Counted from the stretch's first letter, positions 8,426 through 16,804 are shown. The stretch is 64,000 bases of DNA from Microbacter margulisiae (GCF_014192515.1 NZ_JACHYB010000001.1:434001-498000); one strand, 5' to 3'. Numbers and translations: made by a program. Notes: generated by a model from the sequence alone, not told the origin.

Positions 8426-9382
8426 ATGAGAATTTGTTACAAATGTAGTTCAGACATTCAGGATGACTTTAAATTCTGTCCCCATTGTGGTGCAAATCAG
8501 TCTGAAATTGCTTGCCCAAATTGCAACTACCCCAATGAACCAAACTCTAAGTTTTGTCAAGAATGCGGAACAAATTTAAGTGTCCAAAAAGAAACTAAAC
8601 CAAAAGCAAAAAATACGGAACCAGAGGTCGAAATAATAATTGACCCAATCCCTGATTTTGGAATAACTATAGAATTTAATTATTCATCGTCTCAAACATT
8701 TGAATTTGCAGTTGCAGAAGCTAGAAAGTTTGATTCTTTCGTCGAATTTGGTGAAGGAAAGAAAGTTATCTACCGAGTTACAATTGCTGAAGACCAAATT
8801 GAATTATTAGACGACTTAGTAGAAAACATGAAAGGTTGGAGAAACCGACGTGTTTATCACAACGGAGAAAAAGTTCTTTGGGATTCCATATTTAGTTACA
8901 AATGGTGTTATGACCAAAGAAAGAAAAGCTATAAACCTGAATATTATTGCTTTGGATATGAGAATGATTATGAATTTAACCTATGGGGCTGTATTCAATC
9001 AAGATTGGGATTCAATGAAAATTCAGAATTATTTACTTACGGAGAATGGCTAAACAATAAAGCGGATTGGAAATTTGACAAAGAAAGGATTAGTCATAAT
9101 TTGGGAAAAAATATTTATCAATATCGCTTTTGTCCTGTTATGAATCTTGATTTAATAAAAGATGTAATTGAAGCATTCCCTGAAAAAGTAAATCCTGCAA
9201 ATGATAAAAACTGGAAATTTGTACGGAATTGGAGGTCGGAAGAAGGATTAAAAGTTATTACAACCAATTATGGATACAAGGAAGAAAATTATATGAATGG
9301 CGCAGCACCAGCTAATATGAAAAATTTTGTAAATGAGATTAGTAAGAAAATAAACAGGAAACTGCCGACTGGATTCAAATAA
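8426..9382 (+). CDS. Double zinc-ribbon protein of unknown function
   Basis: A protein of 318 residues. Two zinc ribbons open it: CYKC...CPHCG at residues 4-21 and CPNC...CQECG at 30-48. A linker rich in Lys and Glu follows, then about 230 residues (70-318) with no family I recognise, rich in aromatic residues. It has no signal peptide or membrane segment, so it is probably cytosolic. It sits 34 bp after a GTTGTGC core and its stop lies 8 bp before the complementary GCACAAC core, so the gene is packaged like an integron cassette. The zinc ribbons are certain from the cysteines; the role is not known. Confidence 0.8.
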   Translation: MRICYKCSSDIQDDFKFCPHCGANQSEIACPNCNYPNEPNSKFCQECGTNLSVQKETKPKAKNTEPEVEIIIDPIPDFGITIEFNYSSSQTFEFAVAEARKFDSFVEFGEGKKVIYRVTIAEDQIELLDDLVENMKGWRNRRVYHNGEKVLWDSIFSYKWCYDQRKKSYKPEYYCFGYENDYEFNLWGCIQSRLGFNENSELFTYGEWLNNKADWKFDKERISHNLGKNIYQYRFCPVMNLDLIKDVIEAFPEKVNPANDKNWKFVRNWRSEEGLKVITTNYGYKEENYMNGAAPANMKNFVNEISKKINRKLPTGFK

Positions 9383-9390
9383 AAAACTAC

Positions 9391-9525
9391 GCACAACAAA
9401 TTGCAAATTGCATTGCGGGTGCAGTGGTGTGCATTGTCTCTGCTCCTTTCTTGACCGTCATGTCCTATCGGACACTGACGCTCTTCGAAATCCGCAACGA
9501 CAACTTGCAAGTGACCGTTGGCAGC
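9391..9525 (+). other. attC-like recombination site between two cassette genes
   Basis: The spacer starts with GCACAAC (9391-9397), fully complementary to the core upstream of the preceding gene, and ends with GTTGGCAGC (9517-9525), fully complementary to GCTGCCAAC at 10373-10381 after the following gene. The inner parts pair imperfectly: TTGCAAATTGCATTGCGG near the left end with CCGCAACGACAACTTGCAA near the right end. A 135-bp imperfect hairpin with outer cores of this type is how attC sites are built. The cores deviate from the strict GTTRRRY rule, so function is inferred. Confidence 0.5.
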
Positions 9526-9544
9526 CATTCTAAAATGACACAGT

Positions 9545-10360
9545 ATGACACTTTACGATAGAGATTTTAATACTATTACTATTGAGGAAAATTTGCTTTG
9601 GGAACAATTGAAAGAGCAAGAAAAAGTTGTTATAAATGGCAGGCCAAGCGACAATATCAGGAAATCGCTTTATGCAAAATATCCTGTTGCTGTTAGACAC
9701 TTTCTTAGTTTGTTCCCAAATAATTTTTTGGATTCTGTTGAGTTGAAAAGTGAGAGCGTATCTTTAAAAAGTAAACTGCAAGATTTTAGTATTTTACTTG
9801 ACAATTTCCAAACAACAGAAAGACAAATATTGAATTTCATCAAAGAAAAGAAAGCCTTTTTTCTAATTGGCTCAATCTTAAAAAGTAATTATAGGTTTGG
9901 GCACCATTCTTTATTTATTTTTCCAGAGTTTAAGTTGCCACCAAATTTTCAAGTGGACTATTTACTTGTTGGAGAAAATTCAGACGGTCACCACTTTGTT
10001 TTTGTTGAGTTAGAAAATCCATATGGACAAATAACGATAAGTGACGGTTCATATGGAGAGACAATTAGAAAAGGAATAAAACAAATTGACGATTGGGAAA
10101 TTTGGTTAGAGCAGAATTTTTCTAATTTACGACTGGTTTTTGAACAAACTGTAAATAAAACGGAAAAACTTCCAAAAGAGTTCACCGTATTTGATAAAAC
10201 AAGAATGCATTATGTTGTTGTGGCAGGCAGACGAACTGATTATAATAAAAGAACATATCGGTTGCAAAGACGTAATCTAGAACAACGGAAACTTCAAGTT
10301 TTCCATTATGACAATTTGATAGATTTTGCGGATGAAGCAATTGGAACAAGCACATATTGA
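9545..10360 (+). CDS. Shedu-type (DUF4263) nuclease, candidate anti-phage protein
   Basis: A protein of 271 residues. The C-terminal half (about 110-271) resembles the Shedu SduA/DUF4263 domain, a PD-(D/E)xK nuclease fold: FQVDYLLVGEN (Asp on the first strand), then FVFVELENPYG (the acidic ExE region), then IRKGIKQIDDWEIWL and VVVAGRRTDYNKR. Related proteins usually have Lys after the second Glu; here it is Asn, so nuclease activity is open. The N-terminal 100 residues are not recognised. Shedu proteins are single-gene anti-phage systems, which fits a stand-alone cassette. The start ATG at 9545 lies 20 bp after the GTTGGCAGC core. The complementary core follows the stop by 12 bp. Confidence 0.75.
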   Translation: MTLYDRDFNTITIEENLLWEQLKEQEKVVINGRPSDNIRKSLYAKYPVAVRHFLSLFPNNFLDSVELKSESVSLKSKLQDFSILLDNFQTTERQILNFIKEKKAFFLIGSILKSNYRFGHHSLFIFPEFKLPPNFQVDYLLVGENSDGHHFVFVELENPYGQITISDGSYGETIRKGIKQIDDWEIWLEQNFSNLRLVFEQTVNKTEKLPKEFTVFDKTRMHYVVVAGRRTDYNKRTYRLQRRNLEQRKLQVFHYDNLIDFADEAIGTSTY

Positions 10361-10372
10361 CAAAGAAGAACA

Positions 10373-10414
10373 GCTGCCAACATCTTCCCGCTGGCGCAAA
10401 TTTGTAATTTGTGG
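10373..10414 (+). repeat. attC-like left core followed by a REP-like repeat
   Basis: GCTGCCAAC (10373-10381) mirrors the GTTGGCAGC core before the Shedu-type gene. Directly after it, 10387-10414 holds the first copy of a repeat of the form CCGCTGGCGCAAATTTGTAA, with a short palindrome around TTTGTAA. Diverged copies occur at 10653, 11235, 11413, 12444 and 13338. The right half of this attC-like site cannot be found, probably because of insertions. Confidence 0.55.
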
Positions 10415-10460
10415 CTTGGTCTGCAAGAGCAATAGAAACATATAGAATAGGAATAGAAAT

Positions 10461-10583
10461 GATAAGTTCCACAATCCTGAAGGAGTATATTTTGTAAGTT
10501 TTGCTGTTTTTGGCTGGGTAGATGTTTTTACAAGAAATGAATATAAAGACATCATTGTTGAAAGCATTGATTTTTGTCAGATC
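10461..10583 (+). pseudogene. Relic of a REP-associated tyrosine transposase (RAYT, IS200-like)
   Basis: One frame reads KFHNPEGVYFVSFAVFGW, then VDVFTRNEYKDIIVESIDFCQ. This is the start of REP-associated tyrosine transposases (TnpA_REP, Y1 type). About 40 codons remain. The HUH motif and catalytic tyrosine are absent and no ATG is in frame at the expected place. These enzymes mobilise REP palindromes, and REP-like repeats flank the relic on both sides, so it may be the remnant of the gene that spread them. Confidence 0.75.
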
Positions 10584-10652
10584 ATCTCGCGCAAGCTTAC
10601 AACTTGTGTGTTGCTTTGGGAAAGCAAGCATTTTCTTGTTTTGACGAACAAC

Positions 10653-10682
10653 ACATCGATTACAAATCGGCGCGAGCGGAGG
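10653..10682 (-). repeat. REP-like repeat, inverted copy
   Basis: Read on the minus strand it is CCTCCGCTCGCGCCGATTTG followed by TAATCGATGTG, the same pattern as the copies at 10387 and 12444. A weaker direct copy lies at about 10586-10608. The two orientations enclose 10387-10682, with the transposase relic between them. Confidence 0.6.
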
Positions 10683-10685
10683 AAA

Positions 10686-11228
10686 ATAATGTCTGAATCA
10701 GAATTTACAGAATTACAGAATTTACGGAATCATAGAATACAGAGAGATAGAATCAGATACAGCAAATGAAACAGTAGCGGATGGAAAAGGACAAGTTGAC
10801 ATACGATATAATTGGTTGTGCAATGAAAGTGCATAATATGCTGGGGAATGGGTTTCAGGAAGTAATTTACCAACGTTGTCTGGCTATAGAATTGGAACGG
10901 GCTAATATTGCGTTTGAGAGGGAGGCGGAACAGACCATTTATTACCAGGGAATAAATGTAGGTACCCGCAGAGCCGATTTTGTGGTGGAAAACAAAGTCA
11001 TAGTGGAATTAAAAGCGCTGACAACACTTGAAGATGTCCATTTGGCTCAGGCAAAGAATTATGTGGTAGCATATAACTTCGAAAAAGGTTTATTGATAAA
11101 TTTCGGAGCAACAAGCTTACAGTACAAACTTATATTCCATCCAACAGCTCCTTCGCATTGAACTGGGAGTTACCGGCTGTTGATTCTGTGAATTATTGAA
11201 TTCTGAAAATTCTGATTCTGACAATGAT
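10686..11228 (+). mobile_element. Unit bounded by about 45-bp imperfect inverted repeats carrying the GxxExxY gene
   Basis: The left end (about 10686-10731) and the reverse complement of the right end (11181-11228) share GAATCAGAATTTWCAGAATT and a following GAATTYACRGAATCA with few mismatches. Both are built from repeated CAGAATT/ACAGAATT words. Together with the decayed copy at 8056 this suggests a small mobile unit whose only gene is the GxxExxY protein. It has no transposase of its own and no clear target duplication, so movement would need an enzyme from elsewhere, or the ends may simply fold in the RNA. Confidence 0.55.
10781..11161 (+). CDS. GxxExxY protein (PD-(D/E)xK nuclease-like superfamily)
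   Basis: A protein of 126 residues, full length for this family. It shows the naming motif at residues 24-30 (GFQEVIY), preceded by IGCAMKVHNMLGNG. A nuclease-like core follows, with Arg-Ala-Asp-Phe, then VIVELKAL as the E-x-K strand, and the closing LLINFGATSLQYKLI. The biochemical function of the family is not established. The ATG at 10781 lies inside the flanking repeat sequence, so the repeat provides the leader of the gene. A broken second copy of its start lies at about 8175. Confidence 0.9.
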   Translation: MEKDKLTYDIIGCAMKVHNMLGNGFQEVIYQRCLAIELERANIAFEREAEQTIYYQGINVGTRRADFVVENKVIVELKALTTLEDVHLAQAKNYVVAYNFEKGLLINFGATSLQYKLIFHPTAPSH

Positions 11229-11234
11229 ATTTAG

Positions 11235-11263
11235 CTCACTGGCGGGGATTTGTAATTTGTGAC
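11235..11263 (+). repeat. REP-like repeat
   Basis: CTCACTGGCGGGGATTTGTA followed by ATTTGTGAC, starting 7 bp after the right inverted repeat of the GxxExxY unit. About 60 bp further the word GTCACAGACCTG (about 11317-11328) recurs almost exactly near 12507 (GTGACAGACCTG), so the repeat family has a larger, gapped unit. Confidence 0.55.
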
Positions 11264-11412
11264 AAAAGAGATAGGGATGTAATAAGTAGGATCTTTTTCC
11301 GGTTGAGGTGAGGCTGGTCACAGACCTGAAAAGCAAGAGCGTTAATATAGTAGTGATTAAATGGTACTGGGGATAGAAACATTGAAAATAAATAATATGT
11401 GGAGATAGGGGG

Positions 11413-11437
11413 CGAATCTGTGGCAGCGGGGAGCAGT
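11413..11437 (-). repeat. REP-like repeat, diverged inverted copy
   Basis: On the minus strand it reads GCTCCCCGCTGCCACAGATT, close to the copy at 13338 (CCCTCGCTGTCACAGATTTG). It lies 17 bp before the FRG-domain gene. Confidence 0.4.
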
Positions 11438-11453
11438 GTAAAAAAGATAACTT

Positions 11454-12467
11454 ATGATACACGATACAATATTTGAAAATATAGATAAGGTTGTAGACTA
11501 TCTTAATAACCAAGGCTGGACTTTAACTCAAACATATATAGGAAATGCTCCATTTGAAGTTATTGATTATGGTAATGGAAGACTTGTCTATTATCCTCTG
11601 CCTATAGGAGCCCCTTTATTTAGAGGGCAAAATGAATTTCATGAACCTTGTATATCATCATTTTATAGATCACAGCCAGATAAACTTACACAATTTATTC
11701 AAAAATTGAGAATAGAAGAATTTAGGATTGTAACCGCCAAGCATCCAATAATAGAAGAAGAGCTAAATAATGGAATATATTATGATTACATTGCTTTGGC
11801 TCAACATTATGAATTTAAAACAGAAATGCTTGATGTTACAAATAATTTACCAGTTGCAGCTTTTTTCGCTGTAACACGACAAATCAATGGCAAATATTTT
11901 CCGATTGAAAAATCAGAATACCCAGGAGTGCTTTATTTTGTTCTCCCAGCAATGGAATTTATACCACGATTGACTGATAATCAACCTGAAATACATCCTG
12001 TTGGTTGGCAGGTTTTTAAACGACCGGGAGAACAAAGAGCCTTTGGTATAAGCCTGTCAAATAATAAAGATTTTAATAAAATGGATGGCGTTCTTGCGTT
12101 TCGTTTCATGCATGACAAAATCATTTCTGAACAAATTTGGAAAATGTTTCATGGAGGCGAAGACTTATTTCCCAAAGATATTTTTGCGGATAAAGCAGCA
12201 AAAATCAATAAATCAAATATATTTTCCAGACTTGCTTTTGATTTAGCTTATGAAAATTTCAATATGGACATGACAAAAGAAAGAATTCTAAATAAACTTG
12301 AAGAAAGAAATTTTAAAATACAAGATAACTCAATTTGGGACTATTCTGATAGTGATATATCTGAATTAAAGGAACTTTCTCACTCAGGTAAACTGACTGA
12401 AAAACTTTATGCAACGACAAGGCTTTGCTATATACCTGACGACCTCCCCGCTAGTGAGAATTTGTAA
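11454..12467 (+). CDS. FRG-domain protein
   Basis: A protein of 337 residues. The FRG domain is recognised from PLFRGQ (Phe56-Gln59) with the following CISSFYR, and from YIALAQHYEFKTEMLDVT (about 121-138) and VAAFFAV. These are the conserved blocks of the family. The domain is of unknown function, and FRG proteins are often found near phage-defence genes. The last residues (LPASENL) and the stop codon are encoded by a REP-like repeat (12444-12474), so the natural C terminus was probably replaced when that repeat arrived. No complementary core pair was found around this gene. Confidence 0.8.
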   Translation: MIHDTIFENIDKVVDYLNNQGWTLTQTYIGNAPFEVIDYGNGRLVYYPLPIGAPLFRGQNEFHEPCISSFYRSQPDKLTQFIQKLRIEEFRIVTAKHPIIEEELNNGIYYDYIALAQHYEFKTEMLDVTNNLPVAAFFAVTRQINGKYFPIEKSEYPGVLYFVLPAMEFIPRLTDNQPEIHPVGWQVFKRPGEQRAFGISLSNNKDFNKMDGVLAFRFMHDKIISEQIWKMFHGGEDLFPKDIFADKAAKINKSNIFSRLAFDLAYENFNMDMTKERILNKLEERNFKIQDNSIWDYSDSDISELKELSHSGKLTEKLYATTRLCYIPDDLPASENL

Positions 12468-12474
12468 TTCGTGC
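12444..12474 (+). repeat. REP-like repeat that ends the FRG gene
   Basis: CTCCCCGCTAGTGAGAATTT followed by GTAATTCGTGCC. It overlaps the last seven codons and supplies the TAA stop of the FRG gene. The inner GAATTTGTAATTC is a palindrome with loop TGT, the best-preserved hairpin of the six copies. Confidence 0.65.
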
Positions 12475-12557
12475 CAATAACATAACAATAAAAGAATGAA
12501 ATAGGTGACAGACCTGTGCCAGCAGCAACAATCCGAAAAAATAAAATACATATTATT

Positions 12558-12815
12558 ATGAAAACGAATTACACAGAGAAACTTACTTGTGCTACATGTG
12601 GTAGTGATTCTCATTTTGAATTCAATGAAGATAGATCTTATGTAAAATGCATTAACTGTAATAGAGAATATTTAGGTGGATATGAAGAATTACTAAGCCT
12701 AAACCAAGAAACAATAGAAAAAGTAAAACAACAAATTGGCCAAACAGCTAAAAAGGAAATTATCGAACACTTAAAAGATGTATTCAAAAACAACAAGAAC
12801 ATTAGAATAGAATAG
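12558..12815 (+). CDS. Small zinc-ribbon protein
   Basis: An 85-residue protein starting at the ATG at 12558. The longer frame from 12516 would begin inside repeat sequence. CATCG and CINCNREY give two pairs of cysteines about 20 residues apart, a zinc ribbon, followed by GGYEELLSLNQETIEKVKQQ, a helix, and a Lys-rich tail. It ends 1 bp before the next gene, so the two are surely co-transcribed. Function is unknown. No membrane segment is present. Confidence 0.75.
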   Translation: MKTNYTEKLTCATCGSDSHFEFNEDRSYVKCINCNREYLGGYEELLSLNQETIEKVKQQIGQTAKKEIIEHLKDVFKNNKNIRIE

Positions 12816-12816
12816 T

Positions 12817-13254
12817 ATGGAAACTGCAAGCTTAATAGTCTCAATTATTGCAATTATAGGTTCTATTTTTACCTATTTATATCATGATAGAAAAATTAAA
12901 AATCAAGAAAAGCGGCTAAATGATTACCAATTAAAGAGATTTGAATTAGATGATATTGAAAATAACAAAGCTCAAATTAAGGGAGATATTATTAAAATAG
13001 GAGCCGGCAATAGATCTCTAAGAATTTTTAATGCAGGCAAATCTACTGCTCATAATATTAGATTAGAAACACTAAGTGAACCTATTGGCATAATTGGTCT
13101 AGAATTTACTCCTTACGAAATGTTGAATCCTCAAGAAAAAACGGAAACCAGTTTCTTACTTACAGAAGGACACGCTCCAACATTGAAAGTCAGGTTTATT
13201 TGGAATGACAACTATAAAGAAAATAACGAGTATATCCAAGTTATAACTATATAG
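12817..13254 (+). CDS. Membrane-anchored protein of unknown function
   Basis: A 145-residue protein. Residues 4-22 (SLIVSIIAIIGSIFTYLY) are a transmembrane helix, followed by a charged coiled segment (24-50). A soluble domain of about 95 residues with beta-strand character follows (RSLRIFNAGKSTAHNIRLET, LEFTPYEMLNPQEKTETSFLL split by short gaps). It has the same plan as the protein at 13463 two cores downstream. It is translationally close to the zinc-ribbon gene. TGCTAAC at 13266-13272, 11 bp after its stop, fits the left core of an attC-like site. Confidence 0.7.
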   Translation: METASLIVSIIAIIGSIFTYLYHDRKIKNQEKRLNDYQLKRFELDDIENNKAQIKGDIIKIGAGNRSLRIFNAGKSTAHNIRLETLSEPIGIIGLEFTPYEMLNPQEKTETSFLLTEGHAPTLKVRFIWNDNYKENNEYIQVITI

Positions 13255-13265
13255 AAATGTCCTGT

Positions 13266-13420
13266 TGCTAACATAAGCTATATACAATGACAGAGTGAAA
13301 CTTCTCCGCTTGCACGGAGTGTGCTGTGAGAAATGATTCCCTCGCTGTCACAGATTTGTAACTTGTGCTCAAAAGAGGATGCTAAAGGATGATTTTATCA
13401 GTGATATATAGATGTTGGAG
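13266..13420 (+). other. attC-like spacer containing a REP-like repeat
   Basis: The spacer begins with TGCTAAC and ends with GTTGGAGGTAATT (core 13414-13420). That end matches the start of the first cassette (GTTGTGCGTAATT, preceded in both by ATATAGAT). An inner hairpin CTCCG-CTTG-CACGGAG lies near 13300. A REP-like copy at 13338-13370 lengthens the spacer. The core after the next gene (ACCCAAC, 14023-14029) pairs with GTTGGAG at most positions. Confidence 0.45.
13338..13370 (+). repeat. REP-like repeat
   Basis: TCCCTCGCTGTCACAGATTT followed by GTAACTTGTGCTC, the last copy of the family in the window. It lies inside the attC-like spacer after the gene pair 12558/12817. Confidence 0.5.
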
Positions 13421-13462
13421 GTAATTGAAAAAAACTTCGGACAAATTTAATTAATATAAATT

Positions 13463-14011
13463 ATGAACACAGAAACTACTAAGGTATTGATTGAAAATTG
13501 GCCAAATAGTCCTTGGCTTAAAGATTGGATTCCAATCTTAATTGCAGTTATAGCTCTGATAACTTCAATAGTCTCTCTTTATTGGACTCGAAAAGAATTT
13601 ATAAAGAGTAGTCGACCTTATGTCTGGGCTTCTAATTATAGAGTTATTGATTCTGAACGAAAGACTATTATAGCGATTCCTTCTCGATTTGCTTTTCGTG
13701 TAAAAAATAATCCTGCAAGAATTATTCGTGTTGACATTGAGATAAAATATAATACTGAAAAGTTATTCTCTTATCTCATTGAAAATATAGTCCGATTCCC
13801 AGATGAAACTTCCGAATGGAATTTCTCCATTGACCAAGAAGAATTTCAGAAGATAATGAATCGTTCAGATGCTGATAAAAGAAACTTAACTAGAATGATT
13901 TATATTAATTACTCTTCTCTGAATGGCGGAAGAATTTACAAGTATAAGCTGATTCAGAGTTTTGAACCTTTAGATAATCAATGGAAGGATATAAGTGAAA
14001 GTGCAGATTAA
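13463..14011 (+). CDS. Membrane-anchored protein of unknown function
   Basis: A 182-residue protein. A hydrophobic helix at residues 22-40 (WIPILIAVIALITSIVSLYW) is followed by TRKEF and SSRPYVWAS, then a soluble domain with beta-strand pattern (FAFRVKNNPARIIRVDIEIKY in two strands). A short membrane anchor with TRKEF and a 'SRPYV' start is common in bacterial proteins of unknown function. The plan is the same as at 12817. The gene lies between GTTGGAG (13414) and ACCCAAC (14023), with the latter 11 bp after the stop. Confidence 0.7.
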   Translation: MNTETTKVLIENWPNSPWLKDWIPILIAVIALITSIVSLYWTRKEFIKSSRPYVWASNYRVIDSERKTIIAIPSRFAFRVKNNPARIIRVDIEIKYNTEKLFSYLIENIVRFPDETSEWNFSIDQEEFQKIMNRSDADKRNLTRMIYINYSSLNGGRIYKYKLIQSFEPLDNQWKDISESAD

Positions 14012-14098
14012 TAATCAACTACACCCAACACCTCTGCTCCCGCGCGGGCAATGTCATTAAGTTAGCGATATAATTATCTGATTATCAACAATAAACGC

Positions 14099-14129
14099 TT
14101 GTGTATATGAGTTATTTTTTGTATATTTG
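14099..14129 (+). promoter_or_regulatory. Bacteroidota-type promoter of the IS4 transposase
   Basis: TTG at 14099-14101 and TATATTTG at 14122-14129 are separated by 20 bp. This fits the Bacteroidota -33/-7 consensus (TTTG, TAnnTTTG) recognised by the main sigma factor. It lies about 50 bp before the transposase start. Confidence 0.6.
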
Positions 14130-14178
14130 TTTCAGAATCAAATAGTTATTATCATGAAAAAAAACGCCGGAAAGTATA

Positions 14179-15483
14179 TTGGAACTGATAAGGAAAAGAG
14201 TATTTTCGCAAGAAATAGTTTTACAGTTCAAAATGTTAGAGACAGATTTTACAAGAAACAGGAAGCAATCATTTCATAGTGCTATTGTCTTTATGATAAA
14301 TTTTCTCACTAAAAGTCTTTCGGTTGAGATAACTAACTTTATTAGTTTCATAAAGTACAATATGCCTGGTGCTTCGATAAATGGTATTACAAAAAGTGCT
14401 TTTGTACAGTATCGAAAAAAAATAAAACCTGAAGTATTTAAGTCACTTTCAGATAGTTTGATTGAGGAGTTTTATACAGACAATGATGCATCGATAAAGC
14501 TCTGGAATGGATTTAGGTTGTTGGCTATTGATGGGTCAAGATTGGTTTTGCCCGATACACAGGAGTTAGAAAGCATTTATGGTAAGACCAGAAATCAATC
14601 TGAAACCGGGGTGGTACAGGCCAGAATATCGGTATTGTACGATGTTTTGAATCGGTTTGCCATAGATGGTGTTTTAGCTCCACTGTCAACTGGAGAGAGT
14701 GTTTTGGCGTTGAATCATTTGGTTTTTGCAAAAGCTAACGACTTGATTATTTACGATAGAGGTTATCCTTCTTTCAATTTGATTTATGAGCATTTTGAAA
14801 AAGGAGTAGATTTTCTCATTCGGGTTAAAGCTGATTTTAGTAACCTCACCCGGGAATTTTACCAGAGTGGACTACAGTCAGCTATTGCTCGAATGCAACC
14901 TGGAAAGAACATAAAACTGTCGGATAAACCGTATTCGAAGAATGCATTCAAAGAAGTTCGGTTGGTTCGGGTTGAACTACCTGATGGAGAAATAGAAATA
15001 CTAATAACTTCTTTGTTTGATTCAAAAAAATATCCAGTCTCTTTATTTAAAGAACTGTATTTTTTAAGGTGGGGAGTAGAAACATTTTATGATGAATTGA
15101 AGAACAAGATAAAAATAGAACATTTTTCAGGCTATTCAGAGCATTGTATATTGCAGGATTTTTATGCAGCCTTATTTGTGTCAAACGTTCAGAGTTTAAT
15201 CGTTGGAGACATAAATGATGAATTAGCCAAAGAGTCAACCAAATATCAATATCAATATCAATACAAAGTCAATAGCAATTTATCATACGGCTTTCTCAAA
15301 GACAGGATAATTTTATTGTTTTTCTCGGAAAAGGATATGGACGAAATAGTATCAGAACTCAAAGCGTTGTTTAAAAAACACACAATACCAATACGACCAA
15401 ATAGAAGATTTGAAAGAGATACTGACAAATACAGAAAAAGAGGTAAACCGAAGTTGCTGAAAAACAATAAAAATACTTTCTGA
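14179..15483 (+). CDS. IS4-family transposase
   Basis: A DDE transposase of about 434 residues. Catalytic residues are Asp118 in LLAIDGSR, Asp193 in IIYDRGYP and Glu301 in RWGVETFYDELK, the YREK-like region of the family. The frame opens with TTG at 14179. An ATG at 14154 is in another frame and runs into a stop after about 34 codons, so either TTG is used, a frameshift is present near the start, or translation begins at the ATG at 14236. C-terminal residues are basic (PNRRFERDTDKYRKRGKPK). Confidence 0.85.
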   Translation: MELIRKRVFSQEIVLQFKMLETDFTRNRKQSFHSAIVFMINFLTKSLSVEITNFISFIKYNMPGASINGITKSAFVQYRKKIKPEVFKSLSDSLIEEFYTDNDASIKLWNGFRLLAIDGSRLVLPDTQELESIYGKTRNQSETGVVQARISVLYDVLNRFAIDGVLAPLSTGESVLALNHLVFAKANDLIIYDRGYPSFNLIYEHFEKGVDFLIRVKADFSNLTREFYQSGLQSAIARMQPGKNIKLSDKPYSKNAFKEVRLVRVELPDGEIEILITSLFDSKKYPVSLFKELYFLRWGVETFYDELKNKIKIEHFSGYSEHCILQDFYAALFVSNVQSLIVGDINDELAKESTKYQYQYQYKVNSNLSYGFLKDRIILLFFSEKDMDEIVSELKALFKKHTIPIRPNRRFERDTDKYRKRGKPKLLKNNKNTF

Positions 15484-16804
15484 TGGCCTTAACTTAATGA
15501 CATTGGTGGTGCGGCACGACAGGAAAGCAGCCCGCAATCGGCAACGCAAACATAGCGCATCCGTCAGACTGCGCAAAAACATCAGCGGATGTGTTTTGTA
15601 ACAGAAGAAGAAAGAAAATTTGGCTTATTGTAAAACAAGTGGTTTAAAGTGTTGTATATCTGACAAATAATATGTATATTTACAGAGTAAACCAATACAT
15701 TACAGCGTTATGCAACACGTACAGGGAGAAGAACAAAATCAGTTACAGATAATGTGTCTGAAGCAACTGGTGGAGGCCGAAAGCGGTAATTGATTTCTTT
15801 GTGGACAGCATTGATCTGTCCAGTTTTGGGTTCCGGCATGTAGTTCTTTGCGAAGAAGGACGTCCGCCCTATCATCCTGCCGTTTTGATGAAATTATATC
15901 TTTACGGTTACAGATACGGGATACGTTCATCACGAAAGCTCGAACGGGAGGCCAAACTCAACCTGGAAGTGCGCTGGTTGTTGTGTGAACAAACGCCTTC
16001 GGCACGTACCATTTGTTTATTCCGGAAAGAGTACGCTGAAGGGTTTCAGGCAATCTTCCGTAAGTTTGTATTCCTGCTCAAGCAACTAGGATTGGTGGAA
16101 GGAAAAACCATTGCCATTGATTCGTTTAAGGTGTGGGCGCAGAACTCGCTTAAGAACAATTACAACCAGAAAAAGATAGAGCGACAACTGGAATATATTG
16201 ATGGTCGCATTGCCGAGTTTACCAATGCACTGGATGCGGCTGATTCGCAGGAACAAAAAACGGCGTTGAAGGATAAAATAGCCGTACAGGAAGGCCGGAA
16301 GCAAAAATGCCAGGCCATAGAAACGGAGCTGAAAGAAACAGGTAAAGACCAGATCAGTACTACGGGCGAAGATGCGCAGTCGGTGGTGCTGCAACGGGGA
16401 ATAACCGTAGTAGGGTACAATATACAGGCATCGGTGGATGCCAAAAACAAGTTGATTACTAATTTTGAAACCGGCAGTGTAAAAGATACCAATGCATTAG
16501 CTTGGTAGTCATAGATGCCAAAGAGCTGTTGAAAGTAGATAAAATGGATGTGTTGGCTGACAAAGGATATCATACCGGACAACAGATACAGCAATGTGAA
16601 CAAAACAATATCACCACTTATGTATCGCCCAAAGAACCGGCATCGAACGATCCGGATATTTTTCCGGTAACTACTTTTGTCTACGACCTGGAAAAGGATT
16701 GTTACACCTGTCCGGCCGGTATAACGCTCACAAGCAACGGAACCTGGCATGCGCATAGCAGCAAAGGTTATAAATCGGCTTACAAGTTTCAGCGGTATAA
16801 TAAT

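Larger units (their letters stand above)
14050..15504 (+). mobile_element. IS4-type insertion sequence
   Basis: The ends are inverted: AATGTCATTAAGTTA at 14050-14064 and its complement TAACTTAATGACATT at 15490-15504. One transposase gene fills the element. No clear target duplication was found in the flanks. It interrupts the attC-like spacer after the gene at 13463. Confidence 0.8.

Noticed and set aside
14050..15504. A target duplication for the first IS4-type element
   Set aside because: The flanks GCGCGGGC and GGTGGTGC show no convincing direct repeat of the expected length, so none is reported.
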